DNA from: Dasyornis broadbenti
Taxonomy: Eukaryota > Chordata > Aves > Passeriformes > Dasyornithidae
DNA: 64,000 nt
Assembly: GCA_013397935.1 (NCBI GenBank)
Contig: VZRN01000753.1
Location: forward strand, 3,169,154 to 3,233,153
Direction of reading: 5' to 3'
Shown in pieces: positions 35,001-46,482 of this stretch (the stretch's first letter is position 1; every line of letters begins with the position of its first letter). The notes beneath the pieces were generated by a model, which searched no databases, was not told where the DNA came from, and saw nothing but the letters and a program-made list of their open reading frames with translations. Made by a program: the position numbers and the translations under genes.

Positions 35001-37000
35001 CTCGAGAGAACCAGTGTCTCTACCACTCCAGCTTGTAACTAATGCCACCAAGTGCTGACAAGGTCTGGGTTGAAAAATCCCAGTTATGTTCAGCAAAGGG
35101 TGTTTCAGTGACCTGTTTTGCTCTGACTCTGCTCCCTGTCTCTTTCAGACTCCTGCCAGGCTGCAGCAATGAGCTGCGTGTGTGTTTTGTATGCACTAAA
35201 ATTACTTAAATGATTTCAGTGAAGCAGAATAGAATCAGCAGAACTAAAAACAGAACAATAAGGCACAAGTAATACCCAGTGCATCCCTCAAAATACTCTA
35301 ATTCCCTCTCTTTTTCCACAGCTCCCTTCCTTCCAGTCCCTTCTGTCTCTCAATCTCCAGACTGAAAGCACTGGTTCATTTCCATCTATACCATTTTCCA
35401 TCTCTCTTAATTGAATACAGCAGTGTCAGTGGCTTATCTGACAAAGAGCTATTTGACACTGAAAGGCCTAGAACAGATTCGTTGTGCAGGAGTATTTCGT
35501 TCCTCATCTCCTTGCTGAGGCTTGAGAAGCTGGAAGGATGGTACAGCAGGAATGAAGGAGAGTGCAGGGAAAATAAAGTAACAGAATTCTCTTAAGGAGA
35601 AAACACTACATATAGCAACCTTAAGGGATTATTCATAAAGTAGAATAATATTTAGCATTGCAATCAATGCAATCCTAACCAGAAAAGGCTGATTTTGGAA
35701 CCTGACAGAGTTTCTGACAAGAGTTTGTATGAGACACAAGCTACTTTATTTCAGTTTGGTAATAGTTAGACTCAGCTGATAGCCTTAGCAGGTGCTATTT
35801 TATGCTTCATTTCAAATGATCCCCAATTCACTTTGCATGTCAGTGTGATTTCTTTGCCCTTAGACAAAGTTAGATAATTCTGAAGGATGTTCTGCAAGCA
35901 GAGTCCTTCAGATGATGGCACTGGGAGCCTAATCAGTGCCTCTTTGCTCAGGCAGCCAAAGATGGTGTTGGCTTGAGCACTTCACAGGACTTCAGATGAA
36001 ATAAAAGCTCAAAATTAACTCAACTTCACTGTAATGCTAATGATTGCATTTGAGTCAAACTTCTGCTATAGCAGGGAGCTGTGGTGCAGACACTGGCAGA
36101 CCCTGCAGAAAGAGCAGTGCTGTGTCTGCTCTACTCTGCATCTGCAATTTTTACTGAGAGAGGTTTTTTTATTTTCAATTTCTCTGTTATTTATTGGTTT
36201 TATGAAACATTTTCAAAGCAGCAAATCAAAATATCCTTTTCTGTGGAAATAAATCTCCCAGAGCTTAATTCATCATTTTGAAGTAATACAAAGCTTAAAT
36301 TTGTCTTTGCTGGAGCTGCATACTAAGTATTCAAGCATAAATAAAGAAAATATAAATAAAGCAGTCCTGAATCTATTTCACTGTGTTATTAAAATTCCAT
36401 TGTTTGTTCTGCGGGAAAAGACCTCCCAAAATGACAGTGGTAATCTGGGCAAAAAGCAGATTGTTGCCAAAGGGTTCAGCTCTTAAAGGGGGGAAGCATT
36501 TTAAAAACTGCCAAGGAAAATATTTTCATTCATGAGTTCACCCAGCCTAAACATGCATCTAATCCTCCCAAACTGACAGTTCAAAAAGGCAACCACAGCT
36601 GAGACAGGCAAAGTGTTCAGTTCAAAGGCAAAAAAAAAAGGACCTGGGGATTATTAGCATTATCACTTTATCACAAAATGACCATCGGCTCTGGAAGCAC
36701 AGAGCTCCACCTCTCCTTCCCAAACCCACGGACCTAGTCCCCATCACGTTCCTAAAAGAGCAGCAAAGCCTTCCCTGCTGATTCACCACAGCAAGGAGAG
36801 GGATCGGGACTTGCTCCCATTTGCAAATTTAAGGATTGACACAAATGGAACAAAGTGCCCCAAACTTTCAGAACAGGAGTAAATCAGGAATCTCAAATAG
36901 TGACCTGGTCAAGGATCCCCTTTCCCTGAAATACTCATTGCACTGATTGAAAAAGTAAAAATTTCCACACTGACTAGATATGTAAATCTTAGCATACTTA
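32036..37000. other. Unique non-coding sequence
   Basis: No gene or repeat family recognised. A strong acceptor motif ('ccctctctttttccacag') ends at about 35322 but no good donor follows within 400 bases. Open frames are short and scattered. The stretch near 32910-32970 ('gaggcacagaaattcaatgc') has faint MIR-like wording that I did not call. Confidence 0.4.
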
Positions 37001-37026
37001 GCAACAACAACAACAACAACAACAAN

Positions 37027-37070
<44 letters not shown>

Positions 37071-37125
37071 AACAAAAAAAACCCACAAAAAAAAGAAAAA
37101 CCCAAACAAACAAACAAACAAAAAT
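37001..37125 (+). repeat. (CAA)n and poly-A tract with one N
   Basis: A CAA trinucleotide repeat (37002-37025), one undetermined base (37026), 42 A (37027-37068), then A-rich sequence with AACAAAC units to about 37125. The N marks a place the assembler could not settle. The minus-strand frames here (poly-Phe, poly-Leu/Val) are artefacts. Confidence 0.95.
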
Positions 37126-37132
37126 CCTCATA

Positions 37133-37235
37133 TTTCTCTATTTTACAGCTATTAGTTTAAGAATAAATGTCTTGACCAAGGCTACGAGGAACAGCAGTAG
37201 CAGAGCTGGGAAGCAAATTACCAGACCTCTAAAAA
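37133..37235 (-). mobile_element. MIR-like ancient SINE relic
   Basis: Read on the plus strand, 'attttacagctattagttta', 'cttgaccaaggctacgagga' and 'agcagagctgggaagcaaat', then 'taccagacct', follow the order of a reverse-complemented MIR (family: ttttacag..gaggaaactg, cttgcccaaggtcac, ggcagagctgggat, acccagg). It is diverged but collinear over about 100 bases. MIR-type CORE-SINEs are over 100 million years old and rare in birds. It sits exactly between a poly-A and a poly-T tract, neither of which is its own tail. Confidence 0.5.
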
Positions 37236-37308
37236 AACAAGCTGCAGCAACTTTAAAGTGAGAGTCTCTTGGAAACATGAACCTTCCCAGAAAATTGTGA
37301 AGATCCGT

Positions 37309-37311
<3 letters not shown>

Positions 37312-37343
<32 letters not shown>
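37312..37343 (+). repeat. Poly-T homopolymer (32 T)
   Basis: Thirty-two T after 'gatccgtctc', then a T/G-rich region ('ggggttttttttgcaggttg') to about 37380. It lies about 245 bases from the 42-base poly-A, so the two could pair as a large A/T hairpin. Confidence 0.95.
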
Positions 37344-37344
<1 letters not shown>

Positions 37345-37472
37345 GTCTGCTGGGGTTTTTTTTGCAGGTTGGGTTTGGTTTCATCTTTCTTCTCCCAATG
37401 TTCAGCCTTGCCAGCCTGGTGTGAAACCATCAGTCCTCCCACCAACCAATCCGTTTCTCATTCATTTTGCAG

Positions 37473-37576
37473 ATATCCAACCCGAGGTCCAAGTCAGCCC
37501 AACTGACACAGCTGAAGAGGTCTCACAGTTGCTGAGTTCCCACAAACACTGCAAAAATGGGCATAAAAGACTTTAG
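37473..37576 (+). other. Candidate terminal exon with short open frame
   Basis: A good acceptor ('gtttctcattcattttgcag') ends at 37472. In the phase that needs one base from upstream, the sequence stays open for 33 codons to a TAG at 37574-37576, with a hydrophilic protein-like composition (begins IQPEVQVSPTDTAEEV; ends CKNGHKRL). No AATAAA lies close after the stop. I recognise no protein family, and a frame of this length is common by chance. Confidence 0.12.
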
Positions 37577-40439
37577 AATATGAGGAAAGACAGAAATGTG
37601 AGCCTAGTTATGTTCTAAGACACCAAAATATCTGCATGAGAAATTATTGAATGACCCAACCAGTGGGGAAAAAATAAGAATGTTTTGAGTTCGGTACAAT
37701 TCAATCCAACCAAGAGAGGCAAAAGCTGACTTCAAAAGCTGACTTCAAAAGTGTCATTGTCCCCTGAACAATTTGGTGTTGACATCCACAACCACTTGCC
37801 CTCACAGCAGAGACTCAGGGGAAGGGAGACCCAAGGGAAGCGAGGAGTGATTTTCAGTCAGGGGGTGCCTTCATGGCACAGGGGACAAAAGCAGCCAAGG
37901 ACATGCAATGGAGCTGAGCTGCTCCAGCTCCTTCTCCTGATTGTGGTCCCACCATGACTTCCCAGTGCTCCAGCCGAAGACCCCACATGCTCAGCAGCCA
38001 GCAGAGGGGACAGAAGAGCTGGACCCATGGTGGTTATCAGCAAAATACTGCCTTTTCTGACTTGTGACATTGACCATAGCAGCAGAAACATTGGCCTGTC
38101 CAGCTGAGAGAGGAGCAGCTCCCTTGAAATTGCTCCACGCCATGAAGGTGCTCTCCAGGTCCCACCCTGGGATGTGCACCATGAAGTCCTGCTGCAAAGC
38201 AAACAGCCCATGCAAGAGCAAATGCAGCAATATGTACATGACCAGCTGTAGGCTGCTTTTCTTGGCGTTTATCCTCAGCTGAAGATTTCCTTAAAAACCC
38301 TTCCCAAGTTTAAACCACAACAATGCATGCTTTAAATATTGGCAAACATTTTAAATGGCTGGCAAACCCACAAAGCTGCCAGTGGAGCCACGGCTGCGGC
38401 TCTGGTCTGTGATGGGCTGCTGGAGTGCAGGATCCCCCTCAGGGCTCTCATCTGCTTCTAGAAATAAAGAAGGAAAAAGTGCGCGAGCATTTTCAGCAGA
38501 CTCTTTGCTGCAGTGTCTCCATCACTCCCTGCCTTCCCCAGCACAGGTCGGTCTCAGGTTTTCCTTCAGCCCCTCTGTGGGATCCCTGTGGGGATGCGCT
38601 GATGGCACTGGGAGCCACCTGCAATGAGAATCACCAGGACAATGAGGTGACCATTGGGTAACACATTGTTCTGTGCCTTTAATTTGGCCAATACTGCACA
38701 TCGACCCTTTTGAAAGACAGCAGTATCTCACCTGAAACCTAAGTCCTGTGAAAAAGAGAGGATGATGATGCTCAGGATTCGTTTGAATGCCAGTGTCTCT
38801 CTTTTGTCTCCTGTGAACACAAGAACTGAGCCAAGAGTTCTGCTCACCTTTGGCTGAGCACAACACTCATAGGACTGAAGGAGAAGATTCCCATTGACAG
38901 TGAAATCCAAACAGATCCCACCACAAAAACACATTCATGAACATGATGCCATCTTGGCCCAGTAAACATCCGTCTTCGGTGCTGAATCCCAACCCATTTC
39001 TCTGGTTTACATTTTGGAAAAAAGTCCAGACCCAGCAGCAAACATTTAACAACAAGACTGATCTGCTGAGCTTCAAGCTTCTCCAAGCGCTGTGTTACAA
39101 GATGAGTTTAACATAGGCAATAATCTTCCTCCCTTGTGAGCCTTGGTGTTCTTTTACTTGTTTTATTTGCATATATGAAATGGTTGCATAAATTAAATGT
39201 TTATGGAAAAATATCTCCAAAAAACTGCAACTGCAACACCATGTGTGAGAGCCACGTGGACATGAGCAGCGGGTTGTAAGACATCTGAGCATCCTGCTAT
39301 CCCACCACTTGTCCCTTCTGCTAGAAAGGACCACTGGAGCTTTAAAGGAGCCAAATGAATAATTACATGTGCTGAATGTTTATTTAGTTTGAAAACGTAC
39401 CTGAAATATCCGCCAAGCATGCCAAATGCTGTCAGGCAGCCCTAGCCTGTAAAGAATTCCAAATGTGGACCTCTGTCAGCACTTTCTCTGGGATACACCA
39501 GCTCCCAGGAGAATAAACCTCTGTCTCACCAAGATCATTCCCTGAGGTGTCTAGCACTGGCCAGTGTTTATGGGATTGTCAATTGTCGTTGCAGGTTCTC
39601 AGCACACACACACACAGACACACTCAGATTTGGCTGGAGCAAGCTGGAGATCATCACCCACTTTACCCAGGAAAACAATCCTCTTAACAGCAAAATGACA
39701 TTCAAGGTGCTACTGCTATGCAGGCATGCACAAAATACACACATTGCTCCCCAGCTCAAGACCTTAAGCCTCTTGTTATGCAACTGCTTGGGGGTTTTAC
39801 CCTATTTGAAAGTTAATTCAGATGACAACAGGATTAGCCACCCTAGAGCTCTTTAACCTCACGATGGGCCACTGCTTGGCAGAATTCCTGTTCTCACCAG
39901 TCACACTTGATACAGATGAACACTGTTTTGACTGCCTTTGTGCTTTAACAGTATATTATGCTGGTATCAGAGTATCTGTTGCCCAAGACAAGTTGTAACA
40001 AGGGAATATTTAGATGAGCAACCCACAGAACACCAGCAAAGTGTCGTGTGATTTGATAAACTCTAGGGTGAGCTTATAGTGAAGAGCTACCACAGGATAA
40101 ACAGAGGGGATTGCAGCATCATCTGCTAGATCTTGGGGCTTGATTCAAGTCACATCAGTACAGAGCTTCTAAAATGAGGTCAGTATTAACTTTCCTGTAT
40201 TAATTTTATCTTCCTTCATGTAGGCTTCTGTTTATTAGCATTTGGCAAATGGAATATTAATAAACAATATTTTCAAACAATAGGGACAACCAGATTTCCT
40301 ATGTTTAAAAAAAAAATTTAGCAGCAAATGGGAAATCTAGCTTCCTTCATGTTCTACAGCATTGTACAGGAGATTAGAGCTGTCTATTCACAGCTTTGAG
40401 GAGGTTCAGATGAAGAGCAGCATGCTACAAACTGGAACC
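37577..40439. other. Unique non-coding sequence
   Basis: Contains a small tandem duplication (37721-37751) and a short (CA)n stretch (39603-39616). A 90-codon ATG frame at 38355-38627 includes an acceptor-like site ending at 38461 and a weak donor after 38547, but matches no protein I know. 39440-39540 has 'gaataaacctctgtctcacc', reminiscent of LTR wording, but no paired LTR was seen. Confidence 0.4.
37721..37751 (+). repeat. 13-bp tandem duplication, 2.4 copies
   Basis: The unit AAAAGCTGACTTC is repeated exactly, then AAAAG starts a third copy. It looks like recent slippage. Confidence 0.9.
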
Positions 40440-40545
40440 CCATAGGTCTGGCTTGGAATCTTAAGATTTCCTATTTATTTCCTATTAATTTGGGTCAATT
40501 GCTCTGAGCCTCAGATTCCCACTGTAATTTTTTTTCAGTTTAAAT
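40440..40545 (+). mobile_element. Possible MIR-like SINE relic
   Basis: 'gtctggcttggaatctt' and 'tgggtcaattgctctgagcc', continuing 'tcagattcccactgtaa', follow the order of the MIR core (ccttgggcaagtcact..ctgagcctcagtttccccatctgtaa). Only this short part is convincing. Confidence 0.3.
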
Positions 40546-42860
40546 TACTAACTATAGAGCAAAACCAACCTTTCCTGTTATACTTAGGCAATGCACAAAC
40601 AGCAGGATTTAACCTGGGCCCATCACTGTTGCTGTAATACAACTCATAGTAATTGCAATATGACATAATCAAATAATACGTGAATATATATTCTATCAAA
40701 CCTGATTTTATTGCCTATTAAATTCCACAAGGCATTAGAGCAGCCCCATACGGGGTGGTATCTCTCCTTTCCATACATCACTGCTCCTGCCAGGAAGCAC
40801 ATGGACGTCCTTAGTACGGGGTGTCCAGAGCATTCAGGGACCGGCCTTGGTGCAACAGACCTTGGAGGAATCACAGATTTGAGCACAAGTGCCAGGTCCT
40901 TCTGAGATCCTTGGCAACCCTGGCCCTCACACCCACACACAGGAATCCAGTTCATTTCAAAGAAATGGCAGTCATTTTTTCCTTTGCTTTCCATGTCTCC
41001 ACATTCCCAGCCTAGAGAGATATTTTGGCAAGAACAGAGATAACCAGAGAGAGCCCAGAAATATTGAGATGGGCATTATTATGATCACAGGCTCTCACCA
41101 ATGCCACCAACACTCTGAAAAAAGAGTTGTGCCTCCCAAAGAATAAAAGAACTTTTAGCATCTGAATATGCTTAGTGTGTCCCTGTAACTTCTATGACTT
41201 CAAATCACTTCACAGACTTTATTTTCTCAGACTCTGCAGTAGTCATTAATGTTTAGGGTTGAGATGGGAATTGAGTACTGGCAACAGAGCAGAAGACAAT
41301 TGTGAGAGCTGCTGCTGAAAGCACGTCTAGCTCATGACTCTGACTGGCCATCAGTTCTACCTCATCACAAAGGCACGCTGAAATCTAGGAACCTCTCAGA
41401 GAAGCAGGTTTCATGGAGTCAGTAACGTATTGCCACATGTGACTGGTGAGGCCATTTATCACCTGCAGGTTAAAACCTGCTGCAGTGACTGTGGGATTGC
41501 TCAGAGTCACCTTCAGACAGACACCCCGAGCCTGTCCCAAGCAGTCTCCCCTCAAAATCCAACTTGTCAGCTGAGGATGTCCAGCAGTGTTTTGGCTCTT
41601 ATTTCAGCCAGTGCATGGCTCAGCCAGCCTGTTGGATCAGTTAGTGCCGTGATTAAAGGCAGTGCCCAATGCCGATGTCATTTCCATCAACCAGGTCACA
41701 CTGGGGCTGCTGTGGTTGGCATCAGCAGCACCTCCCTGGGTGCAGGGACAGTGGTGCTCAGCTGGGAATGGACCAGAATCAGCCATCCCCACACAGCACA
41801 GTGAGAGTGGAAACATTTGGGACTGCGAATGCTCTCTGGTGTCTCCCAGGACTTAGGGATGACAACAGGACAGCAATTTTTGGATATATTTACCAAAAAA
41901 TCCTATCTTAAAAGCATCTACTTGGTCTCCTGTCATGGCATGCATGACAGTGAGGGATCTGAAGGTCATTTTCCAGGAACATGGAGAAGGCAATACACTG
42001 GCATTTTTATGGTGGTGATTTATTTCAATTCATAGACAGAAACTGCTCCCATAACTCAAAAGAAATTGCAAAGAAGGAAAAAATGAGGTGAGTTTTTTTA
42101 TGCTCACAGAATGGAAAGAAATAAAAACTGCTGTTTTCTGAGATGTGATCCAAAAGAGTAGGTTGATTATTTTCATGTCTTTTATGGGGTTTCGGTTTTG
42201 GATTCTATTCACTGAAAGTATACAAAGGCTTCTGAGAATGACGTTTTTTTCCCCATCAAAAAAAATTTAAATTAAAAATTTAGATGATTTGCAGATGCAA
42301 GAAAGTAACTGGATGGGAGATGATAGCAGGCTAAAGTCAGAATGCACAACAACTATAGACCTCAGACCAAAGTGAACAATTTCCCTCACCAAACTACCAC
42401 TGTCACTTGTACTACAGAGAAAACATGGATCACACTGCTGGAGCTTGTCAGGACACCAAGGCTGGACTGCAGAGTTGGACATAACCCAGACAGGTTCCCT
42501 CAAACCTCTTTTGAGGGTGCTTGCAGAGGATGGTGGGTCTTCCCCCTGCATGGAGGTACAAATAAGTCTGGGTAGCTTTTCCCTGCTTTTTAAGGGATCA
42601 TATATAGTAATGAACACAATGCTCAGCAACCCAGCAGACCTCCTGCTAAGCAGGAGTCTATAGGCTGGGCTATTAAAATAAATGAGAAATCACCATTGGT
42701 CACAGCATGAGCAGGATTTGCCCGGGTCTGAATGACATGAAGAAAAATGGAGATAAAATACAGTCCTGTATATTAAAGTGAGGTTGTTTAAACAGTGATT
42801 TTCCTGGTGATGCTTATTCAGGCCTTCACCTTCTAACATACTGGTTTTCTTTTCTCACAG
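40546..42860. other. Unique non-coding sequence
   Basis: Short overlapping frames only (40644-40994 minus, 41430-41804 plus, 42267-42629 minus), none with recognisable motifs. A 21-base palindrome-like stretch (CTGTCATG, 5 bases, CATGACAG) lies at about 41931-41951. Confidence 0.4.
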
Positions 42861-42915
42861 GATGAGTACATGTTGAGGCAATTTACATCAAACTCCTTCC
42901 CCAAACCTGACACTG
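42861..42915 (+). other. Candidate small exon
   Basis: A strong acceptor ('ctggttttcttttctcacag') ends at 42860 and a moderate donor (ACTG/GTAATT) follows 42915. The 55 bases are open in the first frame (DEYMLRQFTSNSFPKPDT plus one base). No family recognised. It does not join in phase with the open stretch starting at 43177. Confidence 0.12.
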
Positions 42916-43070
42916 GTAATTATTCCAAATTATAAGATTTGACAGGAGCCTGAAGAAGTGGCACTTAACTCCACTCTAGCATTATGTCTTTTTTTTTCCT
43001 TCCTTAATCCCCTTCCTAAAAGCAGAAAAACTATATGGCACTCTAGCTAGAAGAGAGTGACTGAAAATAT

Positions 43071-43140
43071 AATAATATAAAATATTATTTTTTATGCTTA
43101 TGCTTATGCAAAATATATATTTATGCTACATATAAAAGCA
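43071..43140 (+). repeat. AT-rich low-complexity stretch
   Basis: AT-rich sequence with three exact TTATGC units (43092-43109) and flanking TA runs. Confidence 0.7.
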
Positions 43141-43176
43141 TAGCTGCCATTATCGTTTGACTCTGCTTGCCAACAG

Positions 43177-43419
43177 GACTACAGTAATGCACACTTGGAC
43201 TTCACTAATGGTCCCTCAGTCCTCTGCATTCGGGTCCCTGATTTCTCTGCTCAGTCTGTGGACTACACTGAGTGTGGAGATGCTGAGTCCTGCAGGCAGC
43301 CCAAGCTTCCTGGGAAATCTGAAGATGAAGCTGAGTCATTCATCTGTATTCTTACAGTGGTAGATTTGCAGCTCAGAAAAGAGTTTTTGTCTTCATTGTG
43401 GTCACGCCCATGTGCCTAA
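43177..43419 (+). other. Open segment after a weak acceptor
   Basis: After 'gactctgcttgccaacag', 80 codons stay open (first residues DYSNAHLDFTNGPSV) to TAA at 43417-43419. The composition is protein-like, with several Cys and an acidic patch (KSEDEAES). No ATG lies near the start and I recognise no family. Listed as a possible eroded or terminal exon at low confidence. Confidence 0.1.
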
Positions 43420-43949
43420 AGATGAGCCAGCAGGGAAGAATACCAGCCTGGCTGAGCAGAGAGCTGAAACTCAGTGAAAGAAAAAAAAAGGGAGTTTGTG
43501 ACCTTTGGAAGAAAGGGAAGGGAACTCACGAGGACTACAAGGATGTCATGAGTTTATGCGGGGAAAAAATTAGAAGGGTCAACACGCAATAAAAACTTCA
43601 TCCCGCAACTGCGGTAAAAGACAATAAAAAAATGTTTCTCTAAATACATTATCAACAAAAGGAGAATCCAGGTGGGGCAGTCCCAACACAGCTTCTGGAA
43701 TTCCCCCCTTTCCTCTTGGGAATTTTTATGGACAGCAAACTGGGCATCAAGTGGATGCGCTTCAGCTTGAATGCAAGCCTGGGAGCTGATGGGACCCCCC
43801 AGCTGGCAGCAAGTCTCCATCCGTCCCATGGCGGGTGTCCTGGGAAGGGCTGCGATTGCTCAGCCGCTTCCAGGGCCTTCTAGGCAATGGCTCATTCCAG
43901 CACCACTGGCTTTTCTGCTGGAGCACCACAATACCGGGGTACTATTACA
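43420..43949. other. Unique non-coding sequence, nothing recognised
   Basis: Short overlapping frames, no motif, no repeat family identified. Confidence 0.4.
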
Positions 43950-44620
43950 GCAGCAAATTGGCCCATTAAGCCTCAGGAATAATGACTGCTGTTGGTAATT
44001 ACCCCTAATCCACTAATGAGCTATTGTTTGCTTCCAGCATTAGGCGTAAGCTTAATGATGTGAAAAAAAAGCAAAATAGACTTGCCCCAAAACTGCTAAA
44101 CCAACTTAATTGAACAGATGCTTGCTTAGCACCTGCATTGTCATGCTGATTCATAGAGAATTGTTTTAATTGCAAGATGATCCTCAGTGGATCGTGTTTC
44201 CTTCACCTTAGGGTAGGTTCAGAAGTCAGAGAGTAGGAATTGATTCATTTGGTGGCATTAGTATGAAGGTTTAGCACATGCAATGTGGCTTTTCATCTAA
44301 GCTGGCCAACACGTGGATGATATGGCCCAATAGCAGAGAAAAAGCTCTGCAGCAATAATAGGAGAACATTAAAATCCCCTAATAGGAACCGCAAAATTGA
44401 AACCAAGTGTTGTACAACTTAATTTCTGTCCTGTATGAATTATATACTTATTAAGTAAAAGAAATGCTAAATGAAATTTATAAATTATTACAACAGCACT
44501 CGTGTAAAGCAAAGTTGTGCTTTGTAAACTTTTGAATGCCAAGATTGATGGTTTTCATGACTTTCCCAAGATCTTGCGAATTTGGCCAGGCTGCTATTTT
44601 TGCAAAATTTAGTCAGTGAA
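43950..44620. promoter_or_regulatory. Homeodomain/SOX site cluster, possible enhancer
   Basis: Within 40 bases the sequence holds the palindrome GGTAATTACC (43994-44003, a paired homeodomain core), TAATCC (44006-44011, the OTX/PITX-type core), CTAATGAG and CTATTGTTT (SOX-type). More TAAT/AATTA cores follow ('acttaattga', 'ttttaattgc'). The block lacks repeats and open frames. This is what a conserved developmental enhancer looks like, but conservation and activity are inferred. Confidence 0.28.
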
Positions 44621-46279
44621 TTTATTACTTACATAGCAAAATCCATGCAGTTCATTACCAACACAAAAAACTGCAAACATGTTATGAATTAGGCGAAAAC
44701 AGCTTTTCCTGGAAAGATGAGACATTTACACTGTTTAAACATGACTTTTTCTTGTGGAAAACCACAACAAATTCAAGGTCAAACTTCAATATTCCTTTTT
44801 ATGCCCCAAACTGCTGAAAATTATTCTAACAACGCAGGCAAGAGGACACTTTGCTTCGCCTCTCCTAATTTATATACATCAAAACCGAATACTGCAATTT
44901 TCTGTCAAATACTGTGCTATCAAGGATATTACTCTTGAATAAAATGTTCATGTTTTTATCTGCAGCAATTCTTCAATTGCTGGCTTTGAAATGTCGGGGG
45001 AAAATGTAAAGAGGAAGGAAAAACCTGGATAAAATAACCAGGACTTAACTTTAGGGAGTGTGAAAAAACCCCTTGAAGTAATCTTTGTACCCTCTTTGTC
45101 ACCAGATTTCTTATTTTTCTTCTTATCGGTTGAAATATATATTTTTCTTCTTAGCATTAAAAAAAAAAAAAAGCAAATTTTATATGCAAGATGACTCAGA
45201 AGACTGCTGTGGCTGAGATTAAAACATTTTAGGGGGGACACTGTATGCCCATTTCCCAACCTGATGTAGCACTAGGTTTCTTACAAAGTATAATTCATGA
45301 AATAAGCTGTGTGAGCATGCTTTCCTCTTGACCATGGATTTGGAAACTTCAAATAACCACTGCAATCTTCGTGAGCTTCCTAGAGAGAATACTTATGTTC
45401 CATACCCAAATAATAATTCATATTCTTTGGAGCCGGTGTGGCAGACACATGGTTTGAATACTTGTCCCAGAAATGTCCCAGGTTTTTTCCATCTCTCACT
45501 TCAGCTTTTGGCCACTAAACACCTAAACACTTGTAATTCCCAGCTTTCTTTCGGCTAGTATTTTCTCTTTCCTCACACTGGAGGAGTGCGAAGGCTTTCT
45601 CTGGGAAAAGCAGCTGGGAAAACCCACTGAGAGCAGAAGGAGCATCAACACTCTTCTGCTCATCCCAGGGGCTCTTCCAGAAGCAGCATCCCATCGATTT
45701 GAGAATGATTTCTCCTGGGATGAGGCCATCAAAGATATTTTTCTTTGAATAAGAGACCATGTCTTCACTGGGTGCTGAGGACGTCACACAGCAATGTCAG
45801 ATTAAAACCAGGGTAGAGACCCCAGCACTGAGCCTGCAATAGGAAGGGTAAGAGCCCTTCTGGGACCTTCAGGCAGAAGTGGCCATACCTGTGGAAATCA
45901 CCACGCTGCTTCTACCTGTGGAAAAAGAGGTGGGAAGACAGGCTCAGATCTCGAAAATGTGATTTCTCATCTAAAATATTCAGCCATTTGTTCCCAGCCA
46001 AAGGCTCTCCCCAATGCCAGTGCCCAGTATCCCCCTCTGTAGTTGTGCTTGGTGTCAAAACCAGCTCAAGACCATAAATCCATAGGTCATATGTCTGCAT
46101 TTATTTTAAAAAGCCCTACAAAACACCCATTGTCACAAGTGCTAAAATCTGCACTGTTAAAACCCAGATTCAAATCCCTTGATATTCTGTTATATTTATA
46201 ATTTCTCAGTGAATGGCCAATCAGAACAACATAATAGCATTATAATTCTCTCTATTTTCCCCCACCATTTCCTGTTCAG
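44621..46279. other. Unique non-coding sequence
   Basis: AT-rich to about 45200 with a 14-base poly-A at 45159-45172, then ordinary sequence. No gene or repeat family recognised. Confidence 0.4.
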
Positions 46280-46405
46280 GTGCTTTTCACCTGACCAGGA
46301 AGAAGAGTTTTGGGGGTTGCCCTTAGCATCTTTCAATGACAAGGTAACAAGAGAAATAGAAGTTGTTCCTGGCAGAAGTGCAGGCTAGAAATAAAATGTT
46401 CTCAG
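46280..46405 (+). other. Candidate exon with strong acceptor and consensus donor
   Basis: The acceptor is a pyrimidine tract ending 'ccaccatttcctgttcag' at 46279. A consensus donor, CAG/GTAAGT, follows 46405. A shorter version ends at 46343 (ACAAG/GTAACA). The short version is open (after one base: CFSPDQEEEFWGLPLASFNDK). The long version meets a stop at 46386, so it could only be a non-coding or last-coding exon. No family recognised. The splice signals are good; use in a transcript is unproven. Confidence 0.18.
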
Positions 46406-46435
46406 GTAAGTACCCAGTTCATGACTTGGCATTTT

Positions 46436-46482
46436 CTTACAGAGGACGTTAAGCTAATGCTTACGGAGGATGTTAAGCTATG
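46436..46482 (+). repeat. 24-bp tandem duplication, two diverged copies
   Basis: Copy one (46436-46459, starting CTTACAGAGGACG) and copy two (46460-46482, starting CTTACGGAGGATG) abut exactly and differ by two transitions and one deletion. An old slippage duplication. Confidence 0.85.

Noticed and set aside
36868..37131. Poly-Phe/poly-Val frames on the minus strand
   Set aside because: Translation of (CAA)n and poly-A simple sequence.
39440..39560. LTR-like 'gaataaacctctgtctcacc'
   Set aside because: No TG..CA ends, no second LTR and no target duplication were seen.
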